Positions 18,841 through 28,371 of a stretch of DNA of 39,143 nt are shown here, one piece after another. The translations under genes were made by a program, and so were the position numbers. A model generated the notes under the pieces. The model was given only the letters and a program-made list of their open reading frames with translations. It did no database searches and was not told where the DNA came from. The DNA lies in NCBI GenBank assembly GCA_944392585.1, contig CALXXA010000032.1:1-39143 (forward strand). Direction: 5' to 3'. The stretch is from an uncultured Alphaproteobacteria bacterium. Lineage in GTDB: Bacteria; Pseudomonadota; Alphaproteobacteria; CAAHEQ01; UBA3637. Position 1 is the stretch's first letter; each line of letters begins with the position of its first letter.

Positions 18841-18989
18841 AATTATCTCCCTAATAATAATCTTAACTAATATATTCCGTTTTATATTTTTTAAAGTAAA
18901 TTTGTAATTTAACTTGACAATATCTGCGAAACTTGTTTTTTTCTTTATGTTATTCTTGATAAACTCTTTATTGAAAACCTGATTCTTTA

Positions 18990-20681
18990 ATGAAGCTAAA
19001 AACATCTCATTTTCTCCGTAACGTACGAAAAGAACTACTTTTTTTGTATAATCTTACAAAATTAATTATTATCTTCTTTTCAAGTTTTTCTCTTGTTTTT
19101 ATATTTGAGTTCGTCATTACACAAAAGTTCGAATCTTTATCTGATCTTCCCTTCTATGTATATTTAAAAACTTCGTTATTTTTAGCTCTAATTATTCTAT
19201 TGCTTCCCAAAAATAAGATACGAACTTACTTTTTTACTTTATTTTATACACTCTTATTCCCTTTTAATTTTATTCAGATTGAACATCTTATTTTATTCGG
19301 GACAAAATTAAGTTATTCATCTTCCCTAACAATGTTCAACACAGATTCACAAATGATTATCACTTTCTTTGAGCATTTTCTAGGATGGAAAACCTTCGGA
19401 GGAATTCTTTTATCTTTATTTCCTTTTATTTGGATACCTACAATAAACGTCCCTTATCAGCTCCACATTTTTTATACTCCCTCCAAGTCATCAAAAAATT
19501 TCTATATTCCTATTGCTTCTTGGCTCCTCATTTTCTATATGACTTTTTTTTATATTAAAAATAACATAAAAGAATATCCTTTTTATAACAAAAATCTCAT
19601 AACCTCCTATAAGGATTTAAAAGATTTTGAAAACAGAGTTCATCTTATAAAAAATTTTCCTTTAGTCAATGTCGTTGTTCAACCTTCTGACGAACAACAA
19701 ATTCACGTTGTTATCATCGGAGAAAGCGTAAAACGAGAAGAAATGTCTTTATACGGAAGCATCATTCAAACAACTCCTTTCTTAGACAGTATTCAAGAAT
19801 CTCTTTATATATTTGATAACGTCACAAGTTGGTCTGCTCAAACAGCTCCTATGATGGAAAAATTGCTCAGTCTTTCGGAAACATCTCATGACAGAAATAA
19901 AATGTGGGAAGAACCAGGATTAATAGATTTCTACAACGCGGCCGGATTCGAAACATATTGGATCTCCGGACATTCCATGTTCGGAGTATTTGATAATTAT
20001 TCTCATCTTTTAAAACACGCCAAACACAAGACTTTTATAAACAAATACACCAATTGGAAAGACGGATTTAAAAAGCATAAACTTGATGAAGCTTTATTAC
20101 CAGCAATAGGAAAAGCCCTTGAAGATCCATTTCAAAAGAAAGTTATTTTCATTCACTTAATGGGCTCTCATATCCGTTATCGCGATCGTTATCCAGATCA
20201 TTATCAAAAATACAACCATGAATTCACGATGTTAGAAAATAGCGCCAATCCTCGTTACATCGAATATATTAAAAGCATTCATTACACTGATTGGATTTTA
20301 TCTAAAATCTTTAAACTTGTTCAAAAAAATAAAAAAGCGTCTTCATTTATCCTTTATTTTTCGGACCATGCGGAAGGTGTCTCATTATTAAACGCCTGCT
20401 TTTGTCACGCTGATGCTAAAAAAGATCCAGAACAATTAGAAATACCTTTTCTTCTATGGTTGTCAGATACTTATAAACAAGAAAACAATGATTATGTCCA
20501 ACATTTCAAAAATTACTTACATAGATCTTATGAAACAAATACCTGGATTCACAGTCTCTTAGATTTATCCCGTATTTCACATCCTAAAATTATTTCTCAA
20601 AAATCAATTTTTAACACTTCCTATCAGCCCCCTCAAAAACGACGTTATGAAGAATGGATAGAATTAAAATTTAAGCGGTAG
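18990..20681 (+). CDS. phosphoethanolamine transferase-like membrane sulfatase-family protein
   Basis: A 563-aa protein with five N-terminal membrane segments (about 20-190) and a periplasmic alkaline-phosphatase-fold domain. Metal and nucleophile motifs are GESVKREEMSLYG (Glu 245), SAQTAP (nucleophile Thr about 285) and FSDHAEGV near residue 455, in the order known for the EptA/CptA/OpgE family. These enzymes add phosphoethanolamine to lipid A, core sugars or periplasmic glucans, often changing resistance to cationic peptides. The target cannot be told. The layout is closer to CptA (GES-x-RD-x-MSLYG) than to EptA. The start ATG lacks a Shine-Dalgarno, although a TTGACA lies 70 nt upstream. 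Its 3' end overlaps the EAL gene by 18 bp. Confidence 0.88.
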   Translation: MKLKTSHFLRNVRKELLFLYNLTKLIIIFFSSFSLVFIFEFVITQKFESLSDLPFYVYLKTSLFLALIILLLPKNKIRTYFFTLFYTLLFPFNFIQIEHLILFGTKLSYSSSLTMFNTDSQMIITFFEHFLGWKTFGGILLSLFPFIWIPTINVPYQLHIFYTPSKSSKNFYIPIASWLLIFYMTFFYIKNNIKEYPFYNKNLITSYKDLKDFENRVHLIKNFPLVNVVVQPSDEQQIHVVIIGESVKREEMSLYGSIIQTTPFLDSIQESLYIFDNVTSWSAQTAPMMEKLLSLSETSHDRNKMWEEPGLIDFYNAAGFETYWISGHSMFGVFDNYSHLLKHAKHKTFINKYTNWKDGFKKHKLDEALLPAIGKALEDPFQKKVIFIHLMGSHIRYRDRYPDHYQKYNHEFTMLENSANPRYIEYIKSIHYTDWILSKIFKLVQKNKKASSFILYFSDHAEGVSLLNACFCHADAKKDPEQLEIPFLLWLSDTYKQENNDYVQHFKNYLHRSYETNTWIHSLLDLSRISHPKIISQKSIFNTSYQPPQKRRYEEWIELKFKR

Positions 20682-21527
20682 ATCTAATTGATTTTGAAAA
20701 AACAGCTCTCTCATCGCTAAATTCTTCTCCAAAAACTCCGTCGCAGATGCATCATCCATCGGTTGCCCCGTATAATAACCTTGAGAGTAATCACATCTCA
20801 GCTTTCTTAATATTTTAAAATCTTGATTTGTCTCTACCCCTTCCATAACGACTTTCATTCCAAGCAAATGCCCAATTTCTATTATTGTCTCCATTATCCT
20901 CATCCCTTTGTCGGATTGGGGAGCTCTTTGAAGGAACCTCTTGTCTATTTTTAATTTATATACCTGAAAATCCATTAAATCTTTTAAAGAAGATAATCCC
21001 ATCCCATAGTCATCTATTGTAATATGAACACCTACTTTTAATAGCTTTTGAATCTCCTTTTTAGAGAAAGATGTTTTCTCCATTAAAATCTTTTCTGTCA
21101 GTTCCAACTCTAACATCATCGGAGAAACATGCCACTTTTTTAACTTTTTTATAATATTTTTCACAAACCTTTTATCCTCAATCTGCTTTATAGACACATT
21201 AATTGCCATCGTCATAGGATATGAAACTCTTGATAACCAAGTATGCAACTGATATAACGCCTGCTCAAAAACCAAGTCTCCCAACGAAAAGATCAATCCT
21301 GCCTCCTCTGCTATTGGAATAAAAACTTCAGGAAGTAATATGCCTTTTTCGGGATGTTTCCACCTTAATAAAGCTTCCCATCCAACAATCTGCATTGTTG
21401 TAATATCTATTTCCGGTTGAAAAAATAATATAAATTCTTGTCGTTTTTTTAAGGCTTCCCTCATATCATTTTCAAGTTCCTTATGTTTTGTAAAAGAATG
21501 CTTTGTTCCCTTCAGAGTACGCTTCAT
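20664..21527 (-). CDS. EAL-domain cyclic-di-GMP phosphodiesterase
   Basis: A 287-aa stand-alone EAL domain with only about 30 extra residues at the N-terminus. It has no GGDEF, receiver or membrane segments. The catalytic set looks intact: E51 in WEALLRW, Asn in AINVSIKQ, Glu in LELTEKIL, DDYGMG for the usual DDFGTG loop, the Lys of KIDKRF, EGVET and QGYYTGQP. So it is likely to hydrolyse c-di-GMP, the one visible c-di-GMP component in the window. A consensus promoter is at 21600-21628. AAAGGAA lies 12 nt before the ATG. It is convergent with the phosphoethanolamine transferase-like gene. Confidence 0.93.
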   Translation of the reverse strand: MKRTLKGTKHSFTKHKELENDMREALKKRQEFILFFQPEIDITTMQIVGWEALLRWKHPEKGILLPEVFIPIAEEAGLIFSLGDLVFEQALYQLHTWLSRVSYPMTMAINVSIKQIEDKRFVKNIIKKLKKWHVSPMMLELELTEKILMEKTSFSKKEIQKLLKVGVHITIDDYGMGLSSLKDLMDFQVYKLKIDKRFLQRAPQSDKGMRIMETIIEIGHLLGMKVVMEGVETNQDFKILRKLRCDYSQGYYTGQPMDDASATEFLEKNLAMRELFFQNQLDLPLKF

Positions 21528-21599
21528 CGGTAAATTATTCCTTTCTTAATAAATTTCTTGTATTTTTTATTTTAGTTTCTCTTGTTTTTTTTAAATTCT

Positions 21600-21628
21600 A
21601 CTATAAGTTGAAACAATAATCATGTCAA
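21600..21628 (-). promoter_or_regulatory. promoter of the EAL gene
   Basis: On the minus strand TTGACA (21628-21623), 17 nt, TATAGT (21605-21600). On the opposite strand TTGAAA (21608-21613), 16 nt, TATCTT (21630-21635) overlaps it and could serve the AsmA-like gene. Together they make a compact divergent promoter. Confidence 0.6.
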
Positions 21629-21649
21629 CTATCTTAAAGGGAAGCCAAT

Positions 21650-22447
21650 ATGAAAAAATTTATATATTCTCTTCTTTTAATTATCGTGTCATGCTGTATC
21701 CTCTTCTATTTTTTTATAGATATTCTTATCAAAGAAACAGCACAAAAATATATTTCATCCGTTATTAAAACAGACGTCGAAATTTCATTTATTCAAACGG
21801 ATTTTCGTAACGGAACTTTTAAGATGGAAAATTTCACCATATATAATCCTCCTGGTTTTTCAAAACAAAAAGCTTTTACCTTGTCAGAAATTAACCTTTC
21901 AATAGATATTAAAAGCTTATTCAGTAATACGGTCAAAATTAATCAAATTATTATCAATCACGCTATTCTAAACGTTGAAATATCTCCTTCCGGAACAAAC
22001 ATCGCAGCTCTTAACGAAAATATTAAGAACTCCTTTAAAAAAGAAGAAAAATCATCCCCTCAGGAAAAAACATTTGACAAAGAAAAAGATATATCGAAAA
22101 AAGTTATCATTAAAAATCTATTAATACAAAACAGTCTTATCCAACTCAACGCGACCTTAACAAAAAATAAAAAAATGCTAGAGATTCCTCTCCCCGAAAT
22201 CCATTTGGAAAATATTGGAGAAGAAAAAAATCCGATAACAATGGATAAAGCTCTTCTTCTTATTTTATCAATATTCTCACAACAAGCTGCAGACTTTCTT
22301 GTTCAAAACATTTCCAATCTGCTGCCGAATCTTCAATCAGCAATAAATAATATTCAAAATGTTGTCACAGAACAGACAACAACAATTCAAGAAGGAATAA
22401 ATTCTATCAAAGGGAACATCAAATCATTTATAAAGCATTTAAAATAA
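21650..22447 (+). CDS. AsmA-like / DUF748-type envelope protein
   Basis: A 265-aa protein with an N-terminal membrane anchor (about residues 5-28) followed by a beta-rich region with an AsmA-like opening (FRNGTFKMENFTIYNPPGF, then LSEINLSIDIKSLF and HAILNVEI). A Lys/Glu-rich linker (about 125-150) and a helical tail of amphipathic repeats follow. AsmA proteins affect the outer membrane, probably by lipid transfer, and this is a small member. AAAGGGAAG precedes the ATG by 5 nt. It is divergent from the EAL gene and has no operon partner. Confidence 0.7.
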   Translation: MKKFIYSLLLIIVSCCILFYFFIDILIKETAQKYISSVIKTDVEISFIQTDFRNGTFKMENFTIYNPPGFSKQKAFTLSEINLSIDIKSLFSNTVKINQIIINHAILNVEISPSGTNIAALNENIKNSFKKEEKSSPQEKTFDKEKDISKKVIIKNLLIQNSLIQLNATLTKNKKMLEIPLPEIHLENIGEEKNPITMDKALLLILSIFSQQAADFLVQNISNLLPNLQSAINNIQNVVTEQTTTIQEGINSIKGNIKSFIKHLK

Positions 22448-22476
22448 AAAAACAATTAAAACTCGAAAAAACATTA

Positions 22477-22505
22477 TTGACTTCTATAAATAAATGTATT
22501 ATGTA
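22477..22505 (+). promoter_or_regulatory. candidate promoter, 131-aa gene and response regulator
   Basis: TTGACT (22477-22482), 17 nt, TATGTA (22500-22505), about 45 nt ahead of the ATG at 22550, in a short gap after the AsmA-like gene. Confidence 0.5.
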
Positions 22506-22549
22506 GACTTAAGGAGCGTTTCAATAGGCACAAAGGAAGGAAGTAGAAA

Positions 22550-22945
22550 ATGATTGTTATGCCGATTGCGAATATCCGTTTCCAAGGAAAGGAGACAGTC
22601 GAAATAAAACGATTTAAAATTGGGGCATTGTTTTATTTTAAAGGGGAATCTGTCTCATACAAATTTTCTTTGATGTGGATATTTGCTTTTTATCGGATGA
22701 TAGGAGCATTCGCTATCACTAAAAACAGCTTTTCTAAAAGAGACCTTTGTGATGAGACTGGAGAAAAAAGAAATATCTCTCTTTTTTTAAAGAAGTTTAT
22801 ATTCTTTATCCCTGTTCTTTTTAAAAAAAGAAAACGCTCCCCACATAACAAAGCGTTTTTAGAATTGTTGTTATGGAATAATATTTTTCGAACCCAATTA
22901 TGTATAGAAAGAAGCTATTTAAAAGTTTCTTTCCCCAATGGATAA
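22550..22945 (+). CDS. hypothetical basic 131-aa protein
   Basis: Not recognised. The product is Lys/Arg- and Phe-rich, with a hydrophobic stretch at about residues 42-57 (FSLMWIFAFYRMIGAFAI) and another at about 82-90 (FIFFIPVLF), the latter flanked by a run of basic residues (KKRKR). Two short membrane-contacting helices are possible. The Shine-Dalgarno AGGAAGGAAG is strong, and a promoter lies upstream. Only 9 nt separate it from the response regulator at 22955, so the two are likely to be one operon and may act together. Its codon use is a little richer in G than its neighbours'. It may be a lineage-specific partner of the regulator, or not a protein at all. Confidence 0.5.
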   Translation: MIVMPIANIRFQGKETVEIKRFKIGALFYFKGESVSYKFSLMWIFAFYRMIGAFAITKNSFSKRDLCDETGEKRNISLFLKKFIFFIPVLFKKRKRSPHNKAFLELLLWNNIFRTQLCIERSYLKVSFPNG

Positions 22946-22954
22946 GGAGAAAAA

Positions 22955-23602
22955 ATGAAGTTTGTTATAGGAGAGAAAGATTTCTTGCTCATGCAAAAGA
23001 TTAAAATGGCGATTTTAGCACAGGAACCCCCCGCAGAAGTTGTTGAATGTTATGATTGGGACTGTACTTTACTAGATTTAATTCGCACAGAAACGGCTGA
23101 TTTTTTATTTTTAGATTTAAATATTATGGGGATTACCTGGAAAGAACGAGTTATTGAATTACTTCAATCCCTAAACAAAACCAGAATAGTTCTGACAGCG
23201 AAAGAAATAAACATCTCCGCATTGATGGAATGCTTTGAGCATGGAATTGTCGGTTTTATTCCATACACAGATATGGATAATAAATTAAAACATATTCTTC
23301 ATTTAATCTTTGACTTTGGTATTTATATTCCTCCTTTAATTTTAACAGAAGCAAAAACATTACCTAAAGAAAAACTAGATTCGAATAAAAATTATCATTT
23401 ACCGGATGGAAGTTCCTTAACCAAAAGACAAATCCAAGTTTTAAACTTTCTTCATGAAGGTCTATCGAACAAACAAATAGCCGCACAAATGGGGATCACG
23501 GAACCGACGGTAAAACTTCATATTCATGGTCTTTTCCATAAACTCGGAGCAACGAATCGTACCCAAATAATTCTGAAAGCACAAAATTTAGGCTTTTTCT
23601 GA
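22955..23602 (+). CDS. NarL/FixJ-type response regulator with atypical receiver
   Basis: A 215-aa protein with an N-terminal receiver domain and a C-terminal LuxR-type helix-turn-helix (LTKRQIQVLNFLHEGLSNKQIA, then GITEPTVKLHIHGLFHKLG). The phospho-acceptor Asp (D54 in FLFLDLNIMG) is present and the Thr of IVLTAKE is kept. The N-terminal acidic pair is reduced (GEKD), and the invariant Lys of the FIPK motif is replaced in GFIPYTD. Receivers missing this Lys usually switch poorly or act without phosphorylation. No histidine kinase gene is nearby. AAGGAG precedes the ATG; it is cotranscribed with the 131-aa gene. It ends 3 bp from the convergent ftsH stop. Confidence 0.9.
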   Translation: MKFVIGEKDFLLMQKIKMAILAQEPPAEVVECYDWDCTLLDLIRTETADFLFLDLNIMGITWKERVIELLQSLNKTRIVLTAKEINISALMECFEHGIVGFIPYTDMDNKLKHILHLIFDFGIYIPPLILTEAKTLPKEKLDSNKNYHLPDGSSLTKRQIQVLNFLHEGLSNKQIAAQMGITEPTVKLHIHGLFHKLGATNRTQIILKAQNLGFF

Positions 23603-23605
23603 CTT

Positions 23606-25585
23606 TTAAATTTCTTTTTTTTGGGAATTCGTTTTTTGCGTGTTTTTTTCCTCTTTATTTTCTACAACATTTTCTTCATCCCAGACAGTTGGAACAGAAG
23701 GTCTGACAGAGATGATTTTTTCTTCTTTATGAGATAATTTTTCTCCTTTAAGGACCTGTTTAATTTCTTCTCCGTTTAAAGTTTCATATTCTATCAATGC
23801 ATCTGCTAACAACTCTAATTCATGATGATGTTTTGTTAAAATTTCTTTTGTTTGAGAATAGGCCTCATCAATAATTTTACGAATTTGTTTATCAACTTCC
23901 TCTGCTGTTTTTTCCGAGATATTTTTATGTCGAGTAATAGAATGTCCTAAGAATACCTCTCCTGCGGGTTCTTCATAGGCGATTGGGCCTAATGTTTCAC
24001 TCATACCCCATTCGGTAACCATATGTCGTGCGATAGATGTCGCAACTTGAATGTCATTTGAAGCCCCTGTCGATACTTTTTCATTTCCAAAAATCAACTC
24101 TTCAGCTAAACGTCCCCCGAATAAAATAGATATACGAGACTTCAAGTACATTTTGCTCTGAGAATATTTATCCTTCTCCGGCAGCTGCATTGTCAAACCC
24201 AAGGCTCGTCCGCGAGGAATAATCGTCACTTTATGCAAAGGATCCGACTCTGGTAAATATAAAGAACAAATCGCATGCCCTGCTTCATGATAGGCCGTCA
24301 TTCTTTTTTCTTTTTCATCCATGACCATAGATCGCCGCTCAGTTCCCATTAAGACTTTATCTTTAGCATCTTCCATATCTTGCATTGTAACTTTCATTTT
24401 ATTTCGCCGTGCTGCCAATAATGCCGCCTCATTGATAAGGTTTGCTAAATCGGCACCGGAAAATCCCGGTGTTCCCCTAGCAATAACATGAATATTGACA
24501 TCCGGAGCCAAAGGAACTTTTTTAACATGAACCTTTAAAATTTCTTCTCGTCCGTTTACATCTGGATTAGGAACGACAACTTGTCTATCAAACCTCCCAG
24601 GTCTCAATAAAGCAGGGTCTAAAACATCCGGCCTGTTCGTCGCAGCGATAAGAATCACTCCGGAATTCGTTTCGAAACCGTCCATCTCTACTAAGAGCTG
24701 ATTTAATGTTTGTTCTCTTTCATCATTGCCTCCACCTAGTCCTGCGCCTCTTTGACGACCGACTGCATCAATTTCATCAACGAATAAAATACACGGAGCA
24801 TTTTTTTTAGCTTGTTCAAACATATCCCGAACCCGCGAAGCACCGACACCTACAAACATCTCTACAAAATCCGATCCTGATATTGAGAAAAACGGAGCTT
24901 CTGCCTCACCGGCGATTGCTTTAGCCAGCAAAGTTTTTCCCGTTCCCGGAGGTCCGACTAATAAAACTCCTTTAGGGATTTTTCCTCCAAGACGTTGAAA
25001 CTTCATAGGCTCCTTCAAAAAGTCAACGACTTCTTGTAATTCTTGTTTTGCTTCATCGATTCCCGCCACATCTTTGAATGTAACTTGATCCTTATGAGTC
25101 AGTAACTTAGCCCTAGATTTCCCAAAACTCATCGCTTTCCCATTACTGGCAGACATTTGTCTCATAAAGAAAATCCATAATCCGACCAAAATAATCATTG
25201 GCAACCAAGAAATTAAAATAGATCCGAAAGAAAAACCTTCCGGAGTTTCCGGTTTTGCGATAATTTTAACACCTTTTTCTTTTAACGTGGAGACCAACCC
25301 GGACTCAGTCGGAGCATAACTGATAAAATTCTCTCCACTTGTTAATTTCCCGTTTAAAGCCTGTCCTATGATTGTAATTTCCTGAACCTTTTGAGCGTTT
25401 ACTTCTGCTAACAGTTCCGAAAAGGATAGGTCTTTAACTTGACCTTTTTGAATAGGATCATAAAAGAAATTAGATATAATAAAAATAATCCCGAAAATAA
25501 CTATCCACCAAATAAAGCTATTTTTTTTAAAATCATGCGGTTTTTTCATTTCTGGTCCATTTTTCTTTTTTATATTTTTTTCCAT
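23606..25585 (-). CDS. ftsH: ATP-dependent zinc metalloprotease FtsH
   Basis: A 659-aa membrane-anchored AAA+ protease that degrades unstable or damaged membrane and cytoplasmic proteins such as LpxC and sigma-32. Two membrane segments (about 23-42 and 122-142) flank a small periplasmic domain. The AAA domain has Walker A GPPGTGKT (211-218), Walker B ILFVDE (266-271) and the arginine-finger region around RPGRFDR. The protease has HEAGH (433-437) and a third zinc ligand near [10 protein letters not shown]. The start at 25585 is chosen because AAAGGTG lies 5 nt before it and the gene overlaps tilS by 16 bp; Met13 has no site. The Lys/Glu-rich tail is longer than in E. coli. Confidence 0.98.
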   Translation of the reverse strand: MEKNIKKKNGPEMKKPHDFKKNSFIWWIVIFGIIFIISNFFYDPIQKGQVKDLSFSELLAEVNAQKVQEITIIGQALNGKLTSGENFISYAPTESGLVSTLKEKGVKIIAKPETPEGFSFGSILISWLPMIILVGLWIFFMRQMSASNGKAMSFGKSRAKLLTHKDQVTFKDVAGIDEAKQELQEVVDFLKEPMKFQRLGGKIPKGVLLVGPPGTGKTLLAKAIAGEAEAPFFSISGSDFVEMFVGVGASRVRDMFEQAKKNAPCILFVDEIDAVGRQRGAGLGGGNDEREQTLNQLLVEMDGFETNSGVILIAATNRPDVLDPALLRPGRFDRQVVVPNPDVNGREEILKVHVKKVPLAPDVNIHVIARGTPGFSGADLANLINEAALLAARRNKMKVTMQDMEDAKDKVLMGTERRSMVMDEKEKRMTAYHEAGHAICSLYLPESDPLHKVTIIPRGRALGLTMQLPEKDKYSQSKMYLKSRISILFGGRLAEELIFGNEKVSTGASNDIQVATSIARHMVTEWGMSETLGPIAYEEPAGEVFLGHSITRHKNISEKTAEEVDKQIRKIIDEAYSQTKEILTKHHHELELLADALIEYETLNGEEIKQVLKGEKLSHKEEKIISVRPSVPTVWDEENVVENKEEKNTQKTNSQKKEI

Positions 25586-26802
25586 TTTGACACCTTTAAT
25601 ATAACAGTTCCATTAATATCGTCTTTTTTCGCATAATAGTCAAGACTCGGAACCCATAAAAGCTTTTTATCTTTATACAACGCCGGCAAAGTCCGTCTTA
25701 CCTTTGCGGGAAGCCCTGTTTTGGGGAGAGCTTCTCGTAATGGGGCTATTACAACTTCCTTAGAAATACATACATAAAATCTATCCCAATAAGTCGGAGT
25801 ATTAGGTTTCAGTTTAACCGGCGGGCTCATTTTAGAAAGCTCTCGACAAATAAAAAATCCTTGCTTTACGGGAACAATCTCGCATCCGGACAACGTTTGT
25901 GAACTCATTTTTATTTCACAACACTTTTCCAATTTGTCTAAACGGGGAACTCCTTTTGTTCCAATACATCCTAAAACGAAAGAAAGAACTCGTAAAGCTA
26001 TTTCTCGAGGCAGATTTTCCCAGGCCTCTTGAGGAATAAATACATATCCTCCGTTTGACCATTTTACATTTGTTTTCAAAAAAGAATCTCTTAATGTTTC
26101 CAAACATAGTCTTACCCGTGCTATCCGTTTAACAGATAAAGAAACCGCCTGAGGACTTAGACCTAATTTTTCTAATTCGGGTAATGCTTGGCGTATGCGT
26201 ACACGCTCATACTTTTTGTCTTGATTAGATGGATCTTCAATCCATTGTTGATGATAATACTTTTCTAGATAATTTCTAATTTCTACTCGGCTATTTTCCA
26301 AAAAAGGACGAACTAAAAAAATACCATCTCTTAAAGTAATCGTCTTCATAGCTGCTAACCCATCCACTCCACTGGAATGAGACAGTCTCAAGAAAAAAGT
26401 TTCCGCTTGATCTTCTATTTGATGAGCTAAAAACAAATACGTTATTTTATGAGCATGACACCAATCTAATAATAATTCATATCGAGCTTCCCTTGCTTTT
26501 TCTTCTATACGAGTTTTTGGTTTAATCCCTTCCCATTTCAAAATATAATGTTTTATGTTCCTTTCAGACAACCATGTATGGACTCGTTTAGCTTCTTGAA
26601 AAGACTCTGGACGCAATCCATGATCAACCGTTAAAGCAATAATTTCTATTCCTTTGCTTTTTGCCCAATCATTTAACATTAAAGTCAGGCATAAACTATC
26701 CGCTCCGCCAGAGACAGCAACAGCAACTTCTGATCCTAAATCATCTGTACATAAGGCGTTAAGCCTTCTCTCAAAAGAGATTCTCGTTAATTGCTCGGGC
26801 AC
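25570..26802 (-). CDS. tilS: tRNA(Ile)-lysidine synthase
   Basis: A 410-aa PP-loop ATPase that converts C34 of the CAU-anticodon isoleucine tRNA to lysidine, so the tRNA reads AUA. The PP-loop SGGADS (31-36) is intact, and the N-type core continues with [37 protein letters not shown]. The C-terminal region ends with a TilS_C-like fold ([14 protein letters not shown]). Both ends overlap the neighbours cpoB and ftsH by 16 bp, which points to tight translational coupling. The order cpoB-tilS-ftsH is typical of Alphaproteobacteria. Confidence 0.96.
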   Translation of the reverse strand: MPEQLTRISFERRLNALCTDDLGSEVAVAVSGGADSLCLTLMLNDWAKSKGIEIIALTVDHGLRPESFQEAKRVHTWLSERNIKHYILKWEGIKPKTRIEEKAREARYELLLDWCHAHKITYLFLAHQIEDQAETFFLRLSHSSGVDGLAAMKTITLRDGIFLVRPFLENSRVEIRNYLEKYYHQQWIEDPSNQDKKYERVRIRQALPELEKLGLSPQAVSLSVKRIARVRLCLETLRDSFLKTNVKWSNGGYVFIPQEAWENLPREIALRVLSFVLGCIGTKGVPRLDKLEKCCEIKMSSQTLSGCEIVPVKQGFFICRELSKMSPPVKLKPNTPTYWDRFYVCISKEVVIAPLREALPKTGLPAKVRRTLPALYKDKKLLWVPSLDYYAKKDDINGTVILKVSKWKKI

Positions 26803-27629
26803 GATATCTTTTCCATTTCACTTTTTACTCTGGCTTTCAAAGATTCGGATGCTTTCGGAAACTCTTTTTCTAAATTTTTAAAAGCAGAACACGCTTCTTT
26901 TATTTTATTTAACCGTGCCATTGACATACCCAATTTTAACAAACTATCTGCTCCTTTTACACTGCTTTTATATTTTTGGACTCCTTCTGCAAAAACAACC
27001 GCTGCTTGTTCGAACTGTCCCCGAACGTAATATGTCTCCCCCAACCAGTATTGAGCATTCCCGGCTAATTTATCTGTTGGATATTTTTTTAAGAAATCTT
27101 CTAAAGCTATTTGGGCTGTTTCATATTGAGCTTTCTTTAATAACGCATATGCTTCATCATACTCTTTTTGAGTATTTACTGGATTTTCTCCATTGACATC
27201 TTTGATGGTAACATCATCTTTATTCGTTACGGAAACAGAATCTTGCTCTCCTTTATTTGAAGAGCTTTCCAAGGTGCTTAATCGGAAGTTTATATCCTGG
27301 TTCATTTTTTTCAATTTGTCCTCTAATTCGGACAAAGAAGCTTTTGAAATTTCTACCTGTGAAGTTAAATCCGCAACAACTTGTTCTAAGTCTGTTATCT
27401 TTGAATAAAGATGCTCCGCGGATCCTTGAGGAAATGAATCGGATACTCTTTTTTTCTCCTTCTCTCCATCGTCTGTTGATTTATAAATTTTACGCTGCAT
27501 TAATGTTAAATCTCTTTCCAATCGATCTATTCTGTCTATTAATGCCCGTGTTTGCGAATCAACGACTCCTTGCGCGGTTACGGGGAAAATTAAACACACT
27601 CCAACTAAAAAGCAAACCAGTTTTTTCAT
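26787..27629 (-). CDS. cpoB: cell division coordinator CpoB (YbgF)
   Basis: A 280-aa periplasmic protein linking the Tol-Pal system to cell-wall synthesis at the septum. It has a signal peptide (1-19, ending TAQG), a coiled coil (about 25-60 and 85-125; ALIDRIDRLERDLTLMQRK) that trimerises, and C-terminal TPR repeats starting around EYDEAYALLKKAQYETAQIALEDFL. AGGA precedes the ATG. A strong terminator lies between it and pal, and there is no promoter in the remaining 17 bp, so its expression depends on read-through. It overlaps tilS by 16 bp. Confidence 0.95.
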   Translation of the reverse strand: MKKLVCFLVGVCLIFPVTAQGVVDSQTRALIDRIDRLERDLTLMQRKIYKSTDDGEKEKKRVSDSFPQGSAEHLYSKITDLEQVVADLTSQVEISKASLSELEDKLKKMNQDINFRLSTLESSSNKGEQDSVSVTNKDDVTIKDVNGENPVNTQKEYDEAYALLKKAQYETAQIALEDFLKKYPTDKLAGNAQYWLGETYYVRGQFEQAAVVFAEGVQKYKSSVKGADSLLKLGMSMARLNKIKEACSAFKNLEKEFPKASESLKARVKSEMEKISCPSN

Positions 27630-27646
27630 TGTTCTATCCTCATTTC

Positions 27647-27689
27647 CAAAAAAAATGCTCTGTCCTTAACAGTATAAAGGACAAAGCAT
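27647..27689 (-). terminator. rho-independent terminator/attenuator between pal and cpoB
   Basis: A 13-bp stem (27655-27667 with 27677-27689, one G-U pair) and a 9-nt loop are followed on the minus strand by eight T (27654-27647). The other strand also has a run of T, so it could act both ways. It lies 26 nt after the pal stop and about 20 nt before the cpoB start. Confidence 0.88.
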
Positions 27690-27715
27690 CTTTTTTGAAG
27701 TTCTTTTTTTTATTT

Positions 27716-28213
27716 TCAATTAGCTATTGTAACAGCCCTGCGGTTTTTAGACCATACACTTTCTCCAGCGCCTAACTCTTGAGGTCTTTCTTTCCCATAA
27801 GAAATGATACGAATCCGATTCGGATTTATCCCTTTTAAAGAAAAGTATTCCTTAACTGCATTTGCACGCCGTTCTCCCAAGGCTAAATTATACTCCCGGG
27901 TTCCTCTTTCATCACAATGACCTTCTATTACAATCATCGCATTTGAATTATTTTTCAGCCATTCAATCTGAGTATTTAAAACGTTCATTGCTTCCGGTGT
28001 TAATGCCACACTATTAAATTCGAAATAAATAATAGGTTGTACTTCTTTTTGGAAACGTTCTGAATATTGTGTATCTTCCAAATTTGTAATATCGGCGTTC
28101 CCCCATTCATTTAAATGAGAAGCTTCTGTTGATGAATCTCCCCCTTTATCTGTAGAAGCACACGCTGCTAACAAAGCGCAGCCCATTAGTAAAACCACGA
28201 ACGTTTTTTTCAT
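27716..28213 (-). CDS. pal: peptidoglycan-associated lipoprotein Pal
   Basis: A 165-aa outer-membrane lipoprotein. It has a signal peptide with lipobox LAAC (acylated Cys 18), a short acidic/Ser linker and a C-terminal OmpA-like domain that binds the peptide stem of murein, with EGHCDERGTREYNLALGERRA and RIRIISYGKERP. It works with TolB and TolQRA in outer-membrane invagination during division. It starts 10 nt after the second small lipoprotein gene. A terminator follows, so pal is probably made in excess over cpoB, as expected for an abundant structural protein. Confidence 0.98.
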   Translation of the reverse strand: MKKTFVVLLMGCALLAACASTDKGGDSSTEASHLNEWGNADITNLEDTQYSERFQKEVQPIIYFEFNSVALTPEAMNVLNTQIEWLKNNSNAMIVIEGHCDERGTREYNLALGERRANAVKEYFSLKGINPNRIRIISYGKERPQELGAGESVWSKNRRAVTIAN

Positions 28214-28223
28214 TTATAGCCTC

Positions 28224-28358
28224 TTACTTATCTTCTGCCGGTAATTGTTCTACCGCATTGGAACGCGTCTTTTCCGTTGCCGTTGCTTTGTCATCCGTCG
28301 CTGCACACGCTGTTAATAAAGCACTCGCTACAAACATCGCACATAATACTTTTTTCAT
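28224..28358 (-). CDS. 44-aa lipoprotein, tandem copy A
   Basis: Tiny lipoprotein with signal peptide MKKVLCAMFVASALLTAC: lipobox LTAC, acylated Cys 18, then a 26-residue mature part that is Thr/Ala/Asp/Lys-rich and ends QLPAEDK. AAAGGAGAG lies 5 nt before the ATG. It differs from the next copy in one residue (Phe/Leu 9). It is too small to fold alone and could be an envelope peptide in the manner of Lpp or entericidin. The start and stop are certain; the function is unknown. Confidence 0.85.
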   Translation of the reverse strand: MKKVLCAMFVASALLTACAATDDKATATEKTRSNAVEQLPAEDK

Positions 28359-28371
28359 TTTTCTCTCCTTT

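Noticed and set aside
18914-18942. Promoter for the phosphoethanolamine transferase-like gene at TTGACA 18914
   Set aside because: The -35 is perfect, but at 16-18 nt there is only a T-run; no acceptable -10 was found, so it was not listed.
26791-27775. Several plus-strand frames of 71-172 aa opposite cpoB and pal
   Set aside because: They mirror well-identified genes on the minus strand and cross the terminator at 27655-27689.
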